Positions 53,620 to 61,072 of a stretch of DNA of 64,000 nucleotides are shown here, one piece after another. The position numbers were made by a program, and so were the translations under genes. Position 1 is the stretch's first letter; every line of letters begins with the position of its first letter. The notes below the pieces were generated by a model. It was not told where the DNA came from. It did not search any database and was given only the letters and a program-made list of their open reading frames with translations. This stretch comes from an uncultured Nitrososphaerales archaeon (GTDB taxonomy: Archaea; Thermoproteota; Nitrososphaeria; Nitrososphaerales; Nitrosocaldaceae), in NCBI GenBank assembly GCA_938030895.1, contig CALHIV010000007.1:62001-126000 (forward strand), given 5' to 3'.

Positions 53620-54872
53620 TGCAGTTAACTAGGTTATACGTAAAGAACTTTGGGCCTATAAAAGAGGCTGATATTGAGTTAGGGGATCTTACAGTTATAA
53701 CAGGGGCACAGAACTCTGGGAAGAGTTATCTTGCAACACTGATATATGCACTATCGAATGATCTTACTAATAAGTTGTATTCTCTACCCTCAGAAATAAT
53801 GAGAGAGCTTGGAGTAGTATATGATGTTAACACATTACGCAGTGTAGTAGAAGAGAAACGAGATGTTATCAATAAATACCTTGATGATAGTAAGTTCATA
53901 TCAGATCATGTTGGAATTGAATCCATCCTAAAGAGGCATTTCTTAAGAGAAGATATTATTAGAGTATCTTCCAAGAGTATGGAAATTATGGCAGAATATG
54001 CTAATGGTGTTAGATATAAGGTTGAGATAAGAAAAAGGAAAAGAAGGGGGAAGGAGAAGGAGAGGGAGAAGGAATCTGTAGAATTAATCGAGTATAATGC
54101 ACTTGAAGGTAAGAAAGATAATCTTATCTCTGAATGGATAAATAATCCTATTACTTATCCCACTTTTACTACTCGTACACCTTATGTTCTATTCATACCA
54201 GTAGAGCGAATGCTCATTCTATCACTCTTTGCACTTACTGTATCGCTTATCCTTGAATACTTGGTTAAATATAGCGAGATATTCACTATAAAAGCACATA
54301 TCTCATCCTATTTGCAAGTATTACAAGGTATACTAGCAAAGCCATCCCACTATGAAATTCTTCATATAGGTTCTCTATCTATTGAGAAGGGAGAGAAGTT
54401 GCCTCTTACTACTCTATATTTCTATGATAAAGAGAGGAATGTTACTCTGCCATTACATGCGGCAGGTTCAGGGATCATACAACTTGCTGGTATAATATTA
54501 CCGCTCTCTTTCTCTTTAAATCGTGTTAGTTCAGCCTCAAACCATATTAGTTCAGAGTTAGTAATAATAGAGGAGCCAGAGGTCAACCTGCACGCTGATA
54601 TGCACCTAAAGGTTGCTGATTACATAGCAGATAAGATAGCAGAGGGAAGGAAGATGGTGATAACAACACATAGCGAATATCTACTTGCAAGACTTGCCCA
54701 GTTGTATGCTGGAGGGAAGATAAAGGATATGAAAGTTTACTATATAGATAGAAGAGATAGGGTAGAGAGACTTGATATAGATGAAGAGAGAGGTGAGATA
54801 GAGCTACCAGAAGGGATAAGAGATGCAATAGATACACTCGCAAGAGATGCATTAAACCTGATAAAAGTATGA
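53619..54872 (+). CDS. SMC/OLD-like AAA ATPase
   Basis: A 417-residue ABC/SMC-like ATPase of the AAA_21 type. It starts QLTRLYVKNFGPIKEADIEL; Walker A is GAQNSGKS (29-36); Walker B is VIIEEPEVNLH (315-325); the switch histidine H351 is in TTHSEYLLARL. There is no TOPRIM domain after the ATPase core, so it is not an OLD or GajA nuclease. Between about 125 and 175 it has a charged insert. By eye its codon choice is more AT-rich than its neighbours. The stop overlaps the next gene by 4 bases (ATGA). Similar ATPases are effectors or sensors in phage defence; substrate unknown. Confidence 0.75.
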   Translation: MQLTRLYVKNFGPIKEADIELGDLTVITGAQNSGKSYLATLIYALSNDLTNKLYSLPSEIMRELGVVYDVNTLRSVVEEKRDVINKYLDDSKFISDHVGIESILKRHFLREDIIRVSSKSMEIMAEYANGVRYKVEIRKRKRRGKEKEREKESVELIEYNALEGKKDNLISEWINNPITYPTFTTRTPYVLFIPVERMLILSLFALTVSLILEYLVKYSEIFTIKAHISSYLQVLQGILAKPSHYEILHIGSLSIEKGEKLPLTTLYFYDKERNVTLPLHAAGSGIIQLAGIILPLSFSLNRVSSASNHISSELVIIEEPEVNLHADMHLKVADYIADKIAEGRKMVITTHSEYLLARLAQLYAGGKIKDMKVYYIDRRDRVERLDIDEERGEIELPEGIRDAIDTLARDALNLIKV

Positions 54873-55261
54873 ATACTAACATATCCTTTCCAGACAAGGA
54901 AAGAGGAAAGGGATGCGATATACTGATTAAATATAAAGATCGAGGATGCAAAGATTCATATGCCGTGGTTGAAGTCAAGAGTTGTAATTTAAACAGAAAC
55001 GATTTCTCTAAGGCTAATAAGCAATTTGAAACAACTACTCATGATTACAGGATAAATAAGGAACCGATTAAGATAATCTTGCATGAAGGTAAGAGGTGTA
55101 AAACAAAATCATTATTTGTTGAAGGTATCAAGAGCCATAATATAAAACTGATCTATCTGGATGGTATAGAAAAGACAGATTCTAGTAGGGATACACTATA
55201 TGATTTAATAATAGAAGACTATAGAAAGTGGAAGAATAGCCATAAAAATAAGCAGATATGA
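54869..55261 (+). CDS. Small PD-(D/E)XK-like putative nuclease
   Basis: A 130-residue protein with no family I can name. It has a D-x17-ExK arrangement: D17 in GCDILIKY and E35-V-K37 in YAVVEVKSCN, the core of restriction-endonuclease-like folds. A QFETTTHD motif (53-60) may supply the following helix. Small size means it would act as a subunit, probably with the ATPase it is translationally coupled to. Nuclease activity is inferred from three residues and context. Confidence 0.5.
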   Translation: MNTNISFPDKERGKGCDILIKYKDRGCKDSYAVVEVKSCNLNRNDFSKANKQFETTTHDYRINKEPIKIILHEGKRCKTKSLFVEGIKSHNIKLIYLDGIEKTDSSRDTLYDLIIEDYRKWKNSHKNKQI

Positions 55262-56010
55262 ACAAGGAATACTATAGAAGGCTTGTATGGAATAGGCTTG
55301 AGAGCGAGGATGTTGCTCTACCACCATACCCTGTGCATGGAAGGATACCAAACTTCCTTAATGCTGAGAAGGCTGCGTCATTGCTAGCAACGTTAGATGA
55401 GTGGAAGAATGCTAAGGTTATCAAAGTCAACCCAGATAGCCCGCAGAGATGGGTGAGGATGAATGCGTTAAGGGAGGGCAAGGTTCTTATCATGCCAACC
55501 CCAAGGATAAGGGATGGATTCCTTGCTCTTGAAGGTGTTGATGCAGTAAAGGCATCAACCATCAAGGGTGCATTCATACATGGGAGAAGGCTAAGAAGCA
55601 TAGATGAACTGCTCACAAACATCAAGCGTATAGATCTTATAGTTGAGGGTAGCACTGCTGTAAATCCATGGGGAGAGAGGTTAGGCAAGGGTGAAGGTTA
55701 TGGCGAGTTGGAGTTTGCCATCCTGAAGGAGTTGGGGATTGTTGATGCTGCTATACCTATTGCAACTACGGTACATGATCTACAGGTCCTCAACGATAGA
55801 TTGCCTCAAGATCCATACGATGTACAGATAGATATCATAGCAACCCCTACAAGGGTGATAAGAGTAGATAGGATAAGAGATAGACCTTCTGGCATAATAT
55901 GGGATATGTTGAGTAGGGAGAAGTTGATGAGCATACCTTTACTTCAGGAGCTGTTCTACAGGAGTGGAATGGCATATAATAAGAATATAGATGGAAGAAA
56001 TCACCTCTGA
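55258..56010 (+). CDS. 5-formyltetrahydrofolate cyclo-ligase-like protein
   Basis: A 250-residue protein of the 5-FTHF cyclo-ligase/NagB-like superfamily: an N-terminal RRLVWNRLESEDVALPPYPVHGRIPNF, the helix SLLATLDEWKNAKVIKVNPDS, and the phosphate-site RLGKGEGYGELEFAIL. Such proteins handle folate or methenyl-cofactor derivatives. Its start overlaps the putative nuclease's stop by 4 bases. It is probably an ancestral gene downstream of which the ATPase-nuclease pair was inserted, rather than a system component. Confidence 0.75.
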   Translation: MNKEYYRRLVWNRLESEDVALPPYPVHGRIPNFLNAEKAASLLATLDEWKNAKVIKVNPDSPQRWVRMNALREGKVLIMPTPRIRDGFLALEGVDAVKASTIKGAFIHGRRLRSIDELLTNIKRIDLIVEGSTAVNPWGERLGKGEGYGELEFAILKELGIVDAAIPIATTVHDLQVLNDRLPQDPYDVQIDIIATPTRVIRVDRIRDRPSGIIWDMLSREKLMSIPLLQELFYRSGMAYNKNIDGRNHL

Positions 56011-56081
56011 AAGAGCATAATTGTTACATAACTTGCATTACATAACACATCCTACACAAACTAGAATTATTAGTACAACTA

Positions 56082-56300
56082 TTGAATGATATGGGAGATA
56101 TGGTGAAGGATATACTGGGGATTCTCTCGCATAAAGGCGAGGTTAGATTGGTTGAACTTATGGCTATGCTTAATGCATCTGAGGAGAGGGTTAGAAGCAT
56201 AGTGAGCATGCTAGAGAGCATGGGGCTTGTAGATGTTGAGAAGTGCAACGATCTCAGCATAAGGCTGAGTGATGAGGCTAGGAGGCTACTTGAGCGATAA
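56082..56300 (+). CDS. Small winged-helix DNA-binding protein
   Basis: A 72-residue protein consisting of one wHTH: VKDILGILSHKGEVRLVELMAML, NASEERVRSIVSMLESMGLVDV, then a short wing. It is likely a transcription factor, possibly for the radical-SAM genes 100 bases downstream on the same strand; that link is unproven. Start ATG 56082 or 56091. Confidence 0.7.
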   Translation: MNDMGDMVKDILGILSHKGEVRLVELMAMLNASEERVRSIVSMLESMGLVDVEKCNDLSIRLSDEARRLLER

Positions 56301-56399
56301 ACTCCTGATGTTAAGTATCATTATACTTCTATATCATATCATGTTAATTGATATCGTTTAACCGTTACATTCAGAGTTATTCTAGAAAGATTTAAAATT

Positions 56400-57989
56400 A
56401 TGACTAATAAATTATTAGATAGGATGGGCAAGAGGATAGTGCTGACAAATGATAGAACGTTGACAAGTGAGTATAGGAGTATACCGCTCTTCGACTTTCT
56501 TAGCTGTGCACCATCTGAGAGAGTTCCAGATAGGCTCTTTGAGTTCCTAGCACCAAACGTGAAGATGCATAATGGTGTACTGAGCAAGGCACCTTATGGG
56601 CTGAGGAAGATAGAGGCTGGGCTACTCAAGGGCTACAGCAGGGATGAGGTTGCTGTAGTGCATCCTGAGCATCTGCATGAGTACATAGATGAGGATACAA
56701 GGGTTGTGGGCATATATGCGATGGATCCATTGGGGCTTGCCCCTGTAAGCATGATGTTCACTGGAGGGCAGGTGTACTTCACACCAATAAACCAGAAGTA
56801 CTTCATCGATCTTGCAAGGATGTTAAAGGAGATGCGTCTAAAGAATGGCTACAGGTTCAAGGTTGCGGTTGGGGGTCCTGGAGCATGGCAGTTCGAGTTC
56901 AGGGTTGAGCAGCAAGAGGATCTCATGGTAGATCATGCAATAATAGGGGAAGCGGATCATGTTGCTGCAGATCTCTTCCATGATATAGAGCATGGAAGTC
57001 TTCAACCAAGGGTAAGGGTTGGGAGACAGCCAAGGATAGAGGAGATACCGGATATAGTTGGTGCAAGCATACATGGTGTTGTAGAAGCAATGAGAGGCTG
57101 TGGCAGGAACTGTGAGTTCTGTGAGCCTAACCTTAGGATAGCAAGGTTCATGCCCTATGATAAGGTCAAGAGGGAGATAAGCGTTAATGTCTCATCTGGA
57201 ACCCATAAAGTATGGTTACAGAGCGATGATATATTCCTGTACGGGCTTGAGGATAAGAAGGGGTTCATGCCCAACAGGGATGCGATAATCGATCTCTTCA
57301 CTGCTGTGATGTCTGTAAAGGGTGTAAGAAGGGCACAACCAACCCATGGTACTGTATCAGCAGTGGTAGCAGATCCAGATATGGTTAGAGCAGTCTCTCA
57401 AGTGATAAGAGCAAGCGCAGACAACATAATAGGGATACAGCCTGGGCTAGAGACTGGTTCTTCAAGGCTGATCAAGCGCTACATGCCGTTCAAGGCAAAG
57501 CCATTCTCTCCAGAGGAGTGGCAAGATGTGATATTCCATGGTACGAGGATACTCAACGAGAACTACTGGATACCTGCATATACGCTTATACTTGGTCTTC
57601 CTGGGGAGACCGATGAGGACTGTTGGGATACTGTAAGGCTTATAGATAGGATGGAGAGGGAGCTGCCAGAGCGCATAGGGAGTAAGGCGCACTTTACCGC
57701 AACGCCTCTAACCTTCGTACCGATAGGAGTGCTCAAGGGTGATGAGTTCTTCAATGCAGATAACATAAGTGAAGGGCATTACGCTGTAATATACAAGAGT
57801 TGGAGGCATACAATATACGAACTCTACAGTCTGCCTCCCTCTGTTATAAGACTCAACCCATTCCTGAAGTTTGCACTGATGAGGTTCTTCAAGTGGGGCG
57901 TTAAGATGATCCTCAGAGTTATAGAGGACTGGGGCAGGAAGCTAGGCTATGATCCAGAGAAGGTACTACTTGTAAGGCATGCGAACTAG
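56400..57989 (+). CDS. Radical SAM protein with N-terminal B12-binding-like domain (1)
   Basis: A 529-residue radical SAM enzyme. The N-terminal 210 residues form a Rossmann-like cobalamin domain, KIVLTNDRTLTSEYRSIPLF style start (RIVLTNDRTLTSEYRSIPL), with DPLG instead of the usual DxHxxG. The [4Fe-4S] motif CxxxCxxC is at C234, C238 and C241 in RGCGRNCEFC. The C-terminal 130 residues may be membrane-associated (hydrophobic LKFALMRFFKWGVKMIL). The closest known archaeal examples are GDGT ring synthases GrsA/GrsB, an inference from architecture and from its tandem partner. Confidence 0.75.
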   Translation: MTNKLLDRMGKRIVLTNDRTLTSEYRSIPLFDFLSCAPSERVPDRLFEFLAPNVKMHNGVLSKAPYGLRKIEAGLLKGYSRDEVAVVHPEHLHEYIDEDTRVVGIYAMDPLGLAPVSMMFTGGQVYFTPINQKYFIDLARMLKEMRLKNGYRFKVAVGGPGAWQFEFRVEQQEDLMVDHAIIGEADHVAADLFHDIEHGSLQPRVRVGRQPRIEEIPDIVGASIHGVVEAMRGCGRNCEFCEPNLRIARFMPYDKVKREISVNVSSGTHKVWLQSDDIFLYGLEDKKGFMPNRDAIIDLFTAVMSVKGVRRAQPTHGTVSAVVADPDMVRAVSQVIRASADNIIGIQPGLETGSSRLIKRYMPFKAKPFSPEEWQDVIFHGTRILNENYWIPAYTLILGLPGETDEDCWDTVRLIDRMERELPERIGSKAHFTATPLTFVPIGVLKGDEFFNADNISEGHYAVIYKSWRHTIYELYSLPPSVIRLNPFLKFALMRFFKWGVKMILRVIEDWGRKLGYDPEKVLLVRHAN

Positions 57990-57991
57990 GG

Positions 57992-59713
57992 ATGGTGAGA
58001 GATATGCTGGGAGATGGTAAGAGTGATGGCAAAGGTTACAAGATAGTGCTAACGGGTGACAAGTGTGCAATAAGCAACTATAGAGGATTCAACTGGATAG
58101 GGTTCATAGGCTGCATACCATCCAACTACCCAAAGATGCCATGGAATAGAAGGATAATGGAGGATCTATTCTTTGCAACCAAGAGTTACGATGGTGATGG
58201 TAATGGCAAGGATGATGGAAGGCTAATCATTGCTCCATATGGCATAAGGAAGGTTGAGGCCGCACTCCTAGAGTATGGTTTCGATGAGAAGGATGTTATA
58301 GTTGCTGATCCACGCAAATTACACAGGGTCATAGGCCCAGAGACCAAGGTTATAGGCTTAACTGTACACGATCCAATGGGCTACGCTGCTGTATCCCAAC
58401 TTGTAGCGTGCATGTTCAGGTTGATAAACTGGTGGCCGGCAAGATCATACACAGCGATGGCATTCAATGATCTCATAACGAACCCATTGCTGAAGAGGTA
58501 TGGTTCAAGGCTGATAGTTGGAGGGCCAGGGATATGGCAGTTGGAGGAGCATCCGGAGAAGATCATGGCATGGGGTATAGACTGCCTAGTTGATGGGGAG
58601 GCAGAGGGTATAGTAGGTAAACTATTCGATATGGCCGTTAGAGGAGAAGATTTGCCATCAAAGGCAAGGGGCATGCCCATGAGTAGCGATAGCATTCCTC
58701 TAATAAGGAACCCATCATCGAGCGGGATAATAGAGATAACTAGGGGATGCGGGAGGGGATGCCAGTTCTGCTCCCCTGATCTGCTCATGTTCAGATCTAT
58801 ACCAAAGGAGAGGATACTGAAGGAGGTTGAGATTGAGGTTAGACATGGGCTAAGGAATATAACACTTCACTCAGAGGATGCACTATTCTATGGAAGGAGG
58901 CTAGGCAGTTTTGAGGTGAACCATAATGCTATAGTTGATCTATGGGAGAGTGTTAAGAGCTTCCCTGGGGTAAGGAGTGTAGGTACCGACTTCTTCTCAT
59001 GTGCAAGTGTAAAGTCAAGCCCTAGAACGCTAAAGGCTATAGCAGAGATCATGGAGTTGGATGAGAAGAGCCCTGGGTTTGTAGAGACTGGACTGGAGAC
59101 TGTAAGCCCTGAACTCGTTAGGATGATAATGCCTGGGAAGGTCAAACCATATACTATAGAGCAGTGGCCAGATGTTATAGATGATGCCCTAAGCATACTT
59201 GATGATAACCACTGGTTCACCATAGCATCTATGATGACCGGTCTGCCTAGAGAGAGTGAGAGAGATGTGCTTAGATGCCTTGAGTTCATAGACAGGATAA
59301 AGCACCATAACGTATTCATCTGGATGTTCCCACTCATGCCATTGCGCTCTATGCGTAAGCAAGCAGCAAAGTGGATGCCAGAGTATACACCTTTGAGGCA
59401 GCAGCTCATACTTGAGGCTACAAAGCATTCAGTAGGGATGATAAACAGGTATGCATGGACATTGCTGAAGCCATTACCTGCGCATCTACGCTTCATAGCA
59501 TACAACTTCCTCAAGTATGTATCTGCTAAGATGCTTGAATACCTGAAGGAGGCTGAAGATGCAATAGAGCGTAATCGTGAGGATAGGCTGATGCTCTACA
59601 AGGACCTGGAGGTTGAAGTTAGCGATGAGGGCGAGGCTGTGATGCATATAGCAGAGATGGTGAATGAGCTTACAAGCCTACAGAGGTTTAACAGCAAGAA
59701 GGAGGAAGAGTAA
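57992..59713 (+). CDS. Radical SAM protein with N-terminal B12-binding-like domain (2)
   Basis: A 573-residue homologue of the preceding protein, starting just 2 bases after its stop. N-terminal Rossmann domain with HDPMG at the cobalamin-motif position; [4Fe-4S] cysteines C253, C257, C260 in RGCGRGCQFC; partner glycine-rich region FVETGLETVSPEL. Downstream C-terminal helices and a coiled coil ending in KKEEE differ from the first protein. The two form an operon and probably act on the same lipid or a pair of related positions. Confidence 0.75.
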   Translation: MVRDMLGDGKSDGKGYKIVLTGDKCAISNYRGFNWIGFIGCIPSNYPKMPWNRRIMEDLFFATKSYDGDGNGKDDGRLIIAPYGIRKVEAALLEYGFDEKDVIVADPRKLHRVIGPETKVIGLTVHDPMGYAAVSQLVACMFRLINWWPARSYTAMAFNDLITNPLLKRYGSRLIVGGPGIWQLEEHPEKIMAWGIDCLVDGEAEGIVGKLFDMAVRGEDLPSKARGMPMSSDSIPLIRNPSSSGIIEITRGCGRGCQFCSPDLLMFRSIPKERILKEVEIEVRHGLRNITLHSEDALFYGRRLGSFEVNHNAIVDLWESVKSFPGVRSVGTDFFSCASVKSSPRTLKAIAEIMELDEKSPGFVETGLETVSPELVRMIMPGKVKPYTIEQWPDVIDDALSILDDNHWFTIASMMTGLPRESERDVLRCLEFIDRIKHHNVFIWMFPLMPLRSMRKQAAKWMPEYTPLRQQLILEATKHSVGMINRYAWTLLKPLPAHLRFIAYNFLKYVSAKMLEYLKEAEDAIERNREDRLMLYKDLEVEVSDEGEAVMHIAEMVNELTSLQRFNSKKEEE

Positions 59714-59789
59714 TAGAAGTGAACTACGCCTAGCGTCTAACAGAAGATCTAACTACAATTCTTTCCATACCTGTAAATCTGTGAGTAGC

Positions 59790-60728
59790 CTACTCTCTAT
59801 ACTCCTCAACATCATACAGGCTTAATCCCTTGCTGCTCTCTGCTATACTCCATCTAGAGCCTATAGGCTTTGTATAGAATGGATAGAGGATGTATGCCAA
59901 TGCAAGCATGAACAAGCCTATAGGATCTGCCATTGCTGCCTTGAGGCCCTCAACCAGCATATCCTTCCTAGATAACCTCATATCCAGCCTATCTATGAAG
60001 TGCTCCAACTCTCTATGCCCAACAACTGCTCTCTTCACCTGCGATATGAACTCCTCTATACTCTCAACAGGCTTGAACCAGACTACAGCATCATCCCTAT
60101 ACCTAACCTGATAGCCCCTCTCAATGGTTATACACTGCATGTATAGGTCTATTGCTATAGTGTTGCTTGGTATCCTAGTTGCCTTTGCTATATTGCTCCT
60201 AACTGCCATAGCTCTACCCATTGCTATGTACTGGTTCATACCTAGAAGCCTAACCCTTCTAAGCCATGAGGAGGTGAATATATCTGCCCTCTCTGCTATA
60301 CTCCATCTCTTATTATAACCTTGCCTGCAATTGCTATTATATAAAGGCAAGGGCATGGGGTTTCCTGCACATAATCCTGCATGCTCATCATCCATGATCG
60401 ATCTTGCTAATAGCATGGTAGTGCATCTTGCAGGTATAACATCTGCATCATAGAGCACTATAACATCGCTCTTACCACTTGCATTAGCAAATATCTCATT
60501 CCATGCACTTGCAGCGCCCCTCCTCTCATCATGATGCATTACAACTATATTCAGCATACTCTTGCATGAGAAGTCTTTGATCATCTCTGGCGTTGCATCG
60601 CTCGAGTCATCTGAGATTATAACCTCTACTATCTCACCAGAGTTAAGATGCTGCATCTCCAGCGCTTTGAGCAGTGCCAGTATGCTATCCTGCTCATTGT
60701 AACTTGGTATACCAACGCTTATCCTCAA
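59790..60728 (-). CDS. Family 2 glycosyltransferase
   Basis: A 312-residue GT-A-fold enzyme. ISVGIPSYNEQDSILALLKAL begins the nucleotide-sugar site, EVIISDDSSDATPE and IVLYDADVIPA (the DxD) follow, and a membrane-proximal C-terminal part (GLFMLALAYILYPFY, about 275-290) suggests lipid-linked or surface glycan synthesis. The start is TTG 60728: a stop codon lies three codons upstream and no ATG or GTG fits. Divergent from tRNA-Tyr. Confidence 0.8.
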   Translation of the reverse strand: MRISVGIPSYNEQDSILALLKALEMQHLNSGEIVEVIISDDSSDATPEMIKDFSCKSMLNIVVMHHDERRGAASAWNEIFANASGKSDVIVLYDADVIPARCTTMLLARSIMDDEHAGLCAGNPMPLPLYNSNCRQGYNKRWSIAERADIFTSSWLRRVRLLGMNQYIAMGRAMAVRSNIAKATRIPSNTIAIDLYMQCITIERGYQVRYRDDAVVWFKPVESIEEFISQVKRAVVGHRELEHFIDRLDMRLSRKDMLVEGLKAAMADPIGLFMLALAYILYPFYTKPIGSRWSIAESSKGLSLYDVEEYRE

Positions 60729-60776
60729 CTCACTTTAAGTATTTAACTAAGGTTACTACTATTAATAGATGCGGGT

Positions 60777-60907
60777 CCCGCGGTAGCTCAGCCTGGTAGA
60801 GCTTCCGGCTGTAGTGGTTGGCCTTATCTGGCTAACCTGTCCAGCCCTACTAGGCAACAGAACCCATAGAGACCGGAGTGTCGGGTGTTCAAATCACCCC
60901 CGCGGGA
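60777..60907 (+). tRNA. trnY: tRNA-Tyr (anticodon GTA) with intron
   Basis: A complete archaeal tRNA-Tyr in 131 bases. The acceptor CCCGCGG (60777-60783) pairs with CCGCGGG (60900-60906) and the discriminator is A60907, with the C1-G72 pair specific to archaeal Tyr. D-arm GCTC...GAGC, anticodon stem TCCGG/CCGGA, anticodon GTA at 60811-60813, T-arm GGGTG...CACCC. An intron at 37/38 is given separately. CCA is not encoded. Confidence 0.96.
60815..60871 (+). other. BHB intron in tRNA-Tyr
   Basis: A 57-base intron between positions 37 and 38. A canonical bulge-helix-bulge is visible: exon CTGT (60809-60812) pairs with intron ATAG (60866-60869) as the 4-bp central helix (one G-U); the bulges are AG|T and AG|A, cut after the second base. 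The inner helix is short and imperfect. Length is above the usual archaeal tRNA intron. Confidence 0.85.
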
Positions 60908-60976
60908 CTATTCTATCTTATGATAGATGGATACTGATGTCTATGGTTAATATATGTAGAATGGGAGGGCTAGCCA

Positions 60977-61034
60977 CAAATACATGCATAAATGCATACA
61001 TACATGCATACATGCATACATGCATACATGCATA
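60977..61034. repeat. TACATGCA 8-base tandem repeat
   Basis: Roughly seven units of catacatg-type sequence, each able to form ATGCAT palindromes, lie between tRNA-Tyr and the EF-2 promoter. Confidence 0.9.
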
Positions 61035-61040
61035 GCAAAG

Positions 61041-61072
61041 AATTAAATACTCTATGGGAAGTGCATTACACA
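61041..61072 (+). promoter_or_regulatory. TATA box of the EF-2 gene
   Basis: AATTAAATAC (61041-61050) is centred 26 bases before ATG 61072. It fixes that upstream ATG as the real start and not the later in-frame ATG 61219. Confidence 0.6.

Noticed and set aside
53619-54872. OLD-family or GajA nuclease
   Set aside because: The 417-residue protein ends soon after the ATPase core; no room or motif for a TOPRIM domain.
60977-61034. CRISPR-like array
   Set aside because: Units are 8 bases long and contiguous without spacers; a simple tandem repeat.
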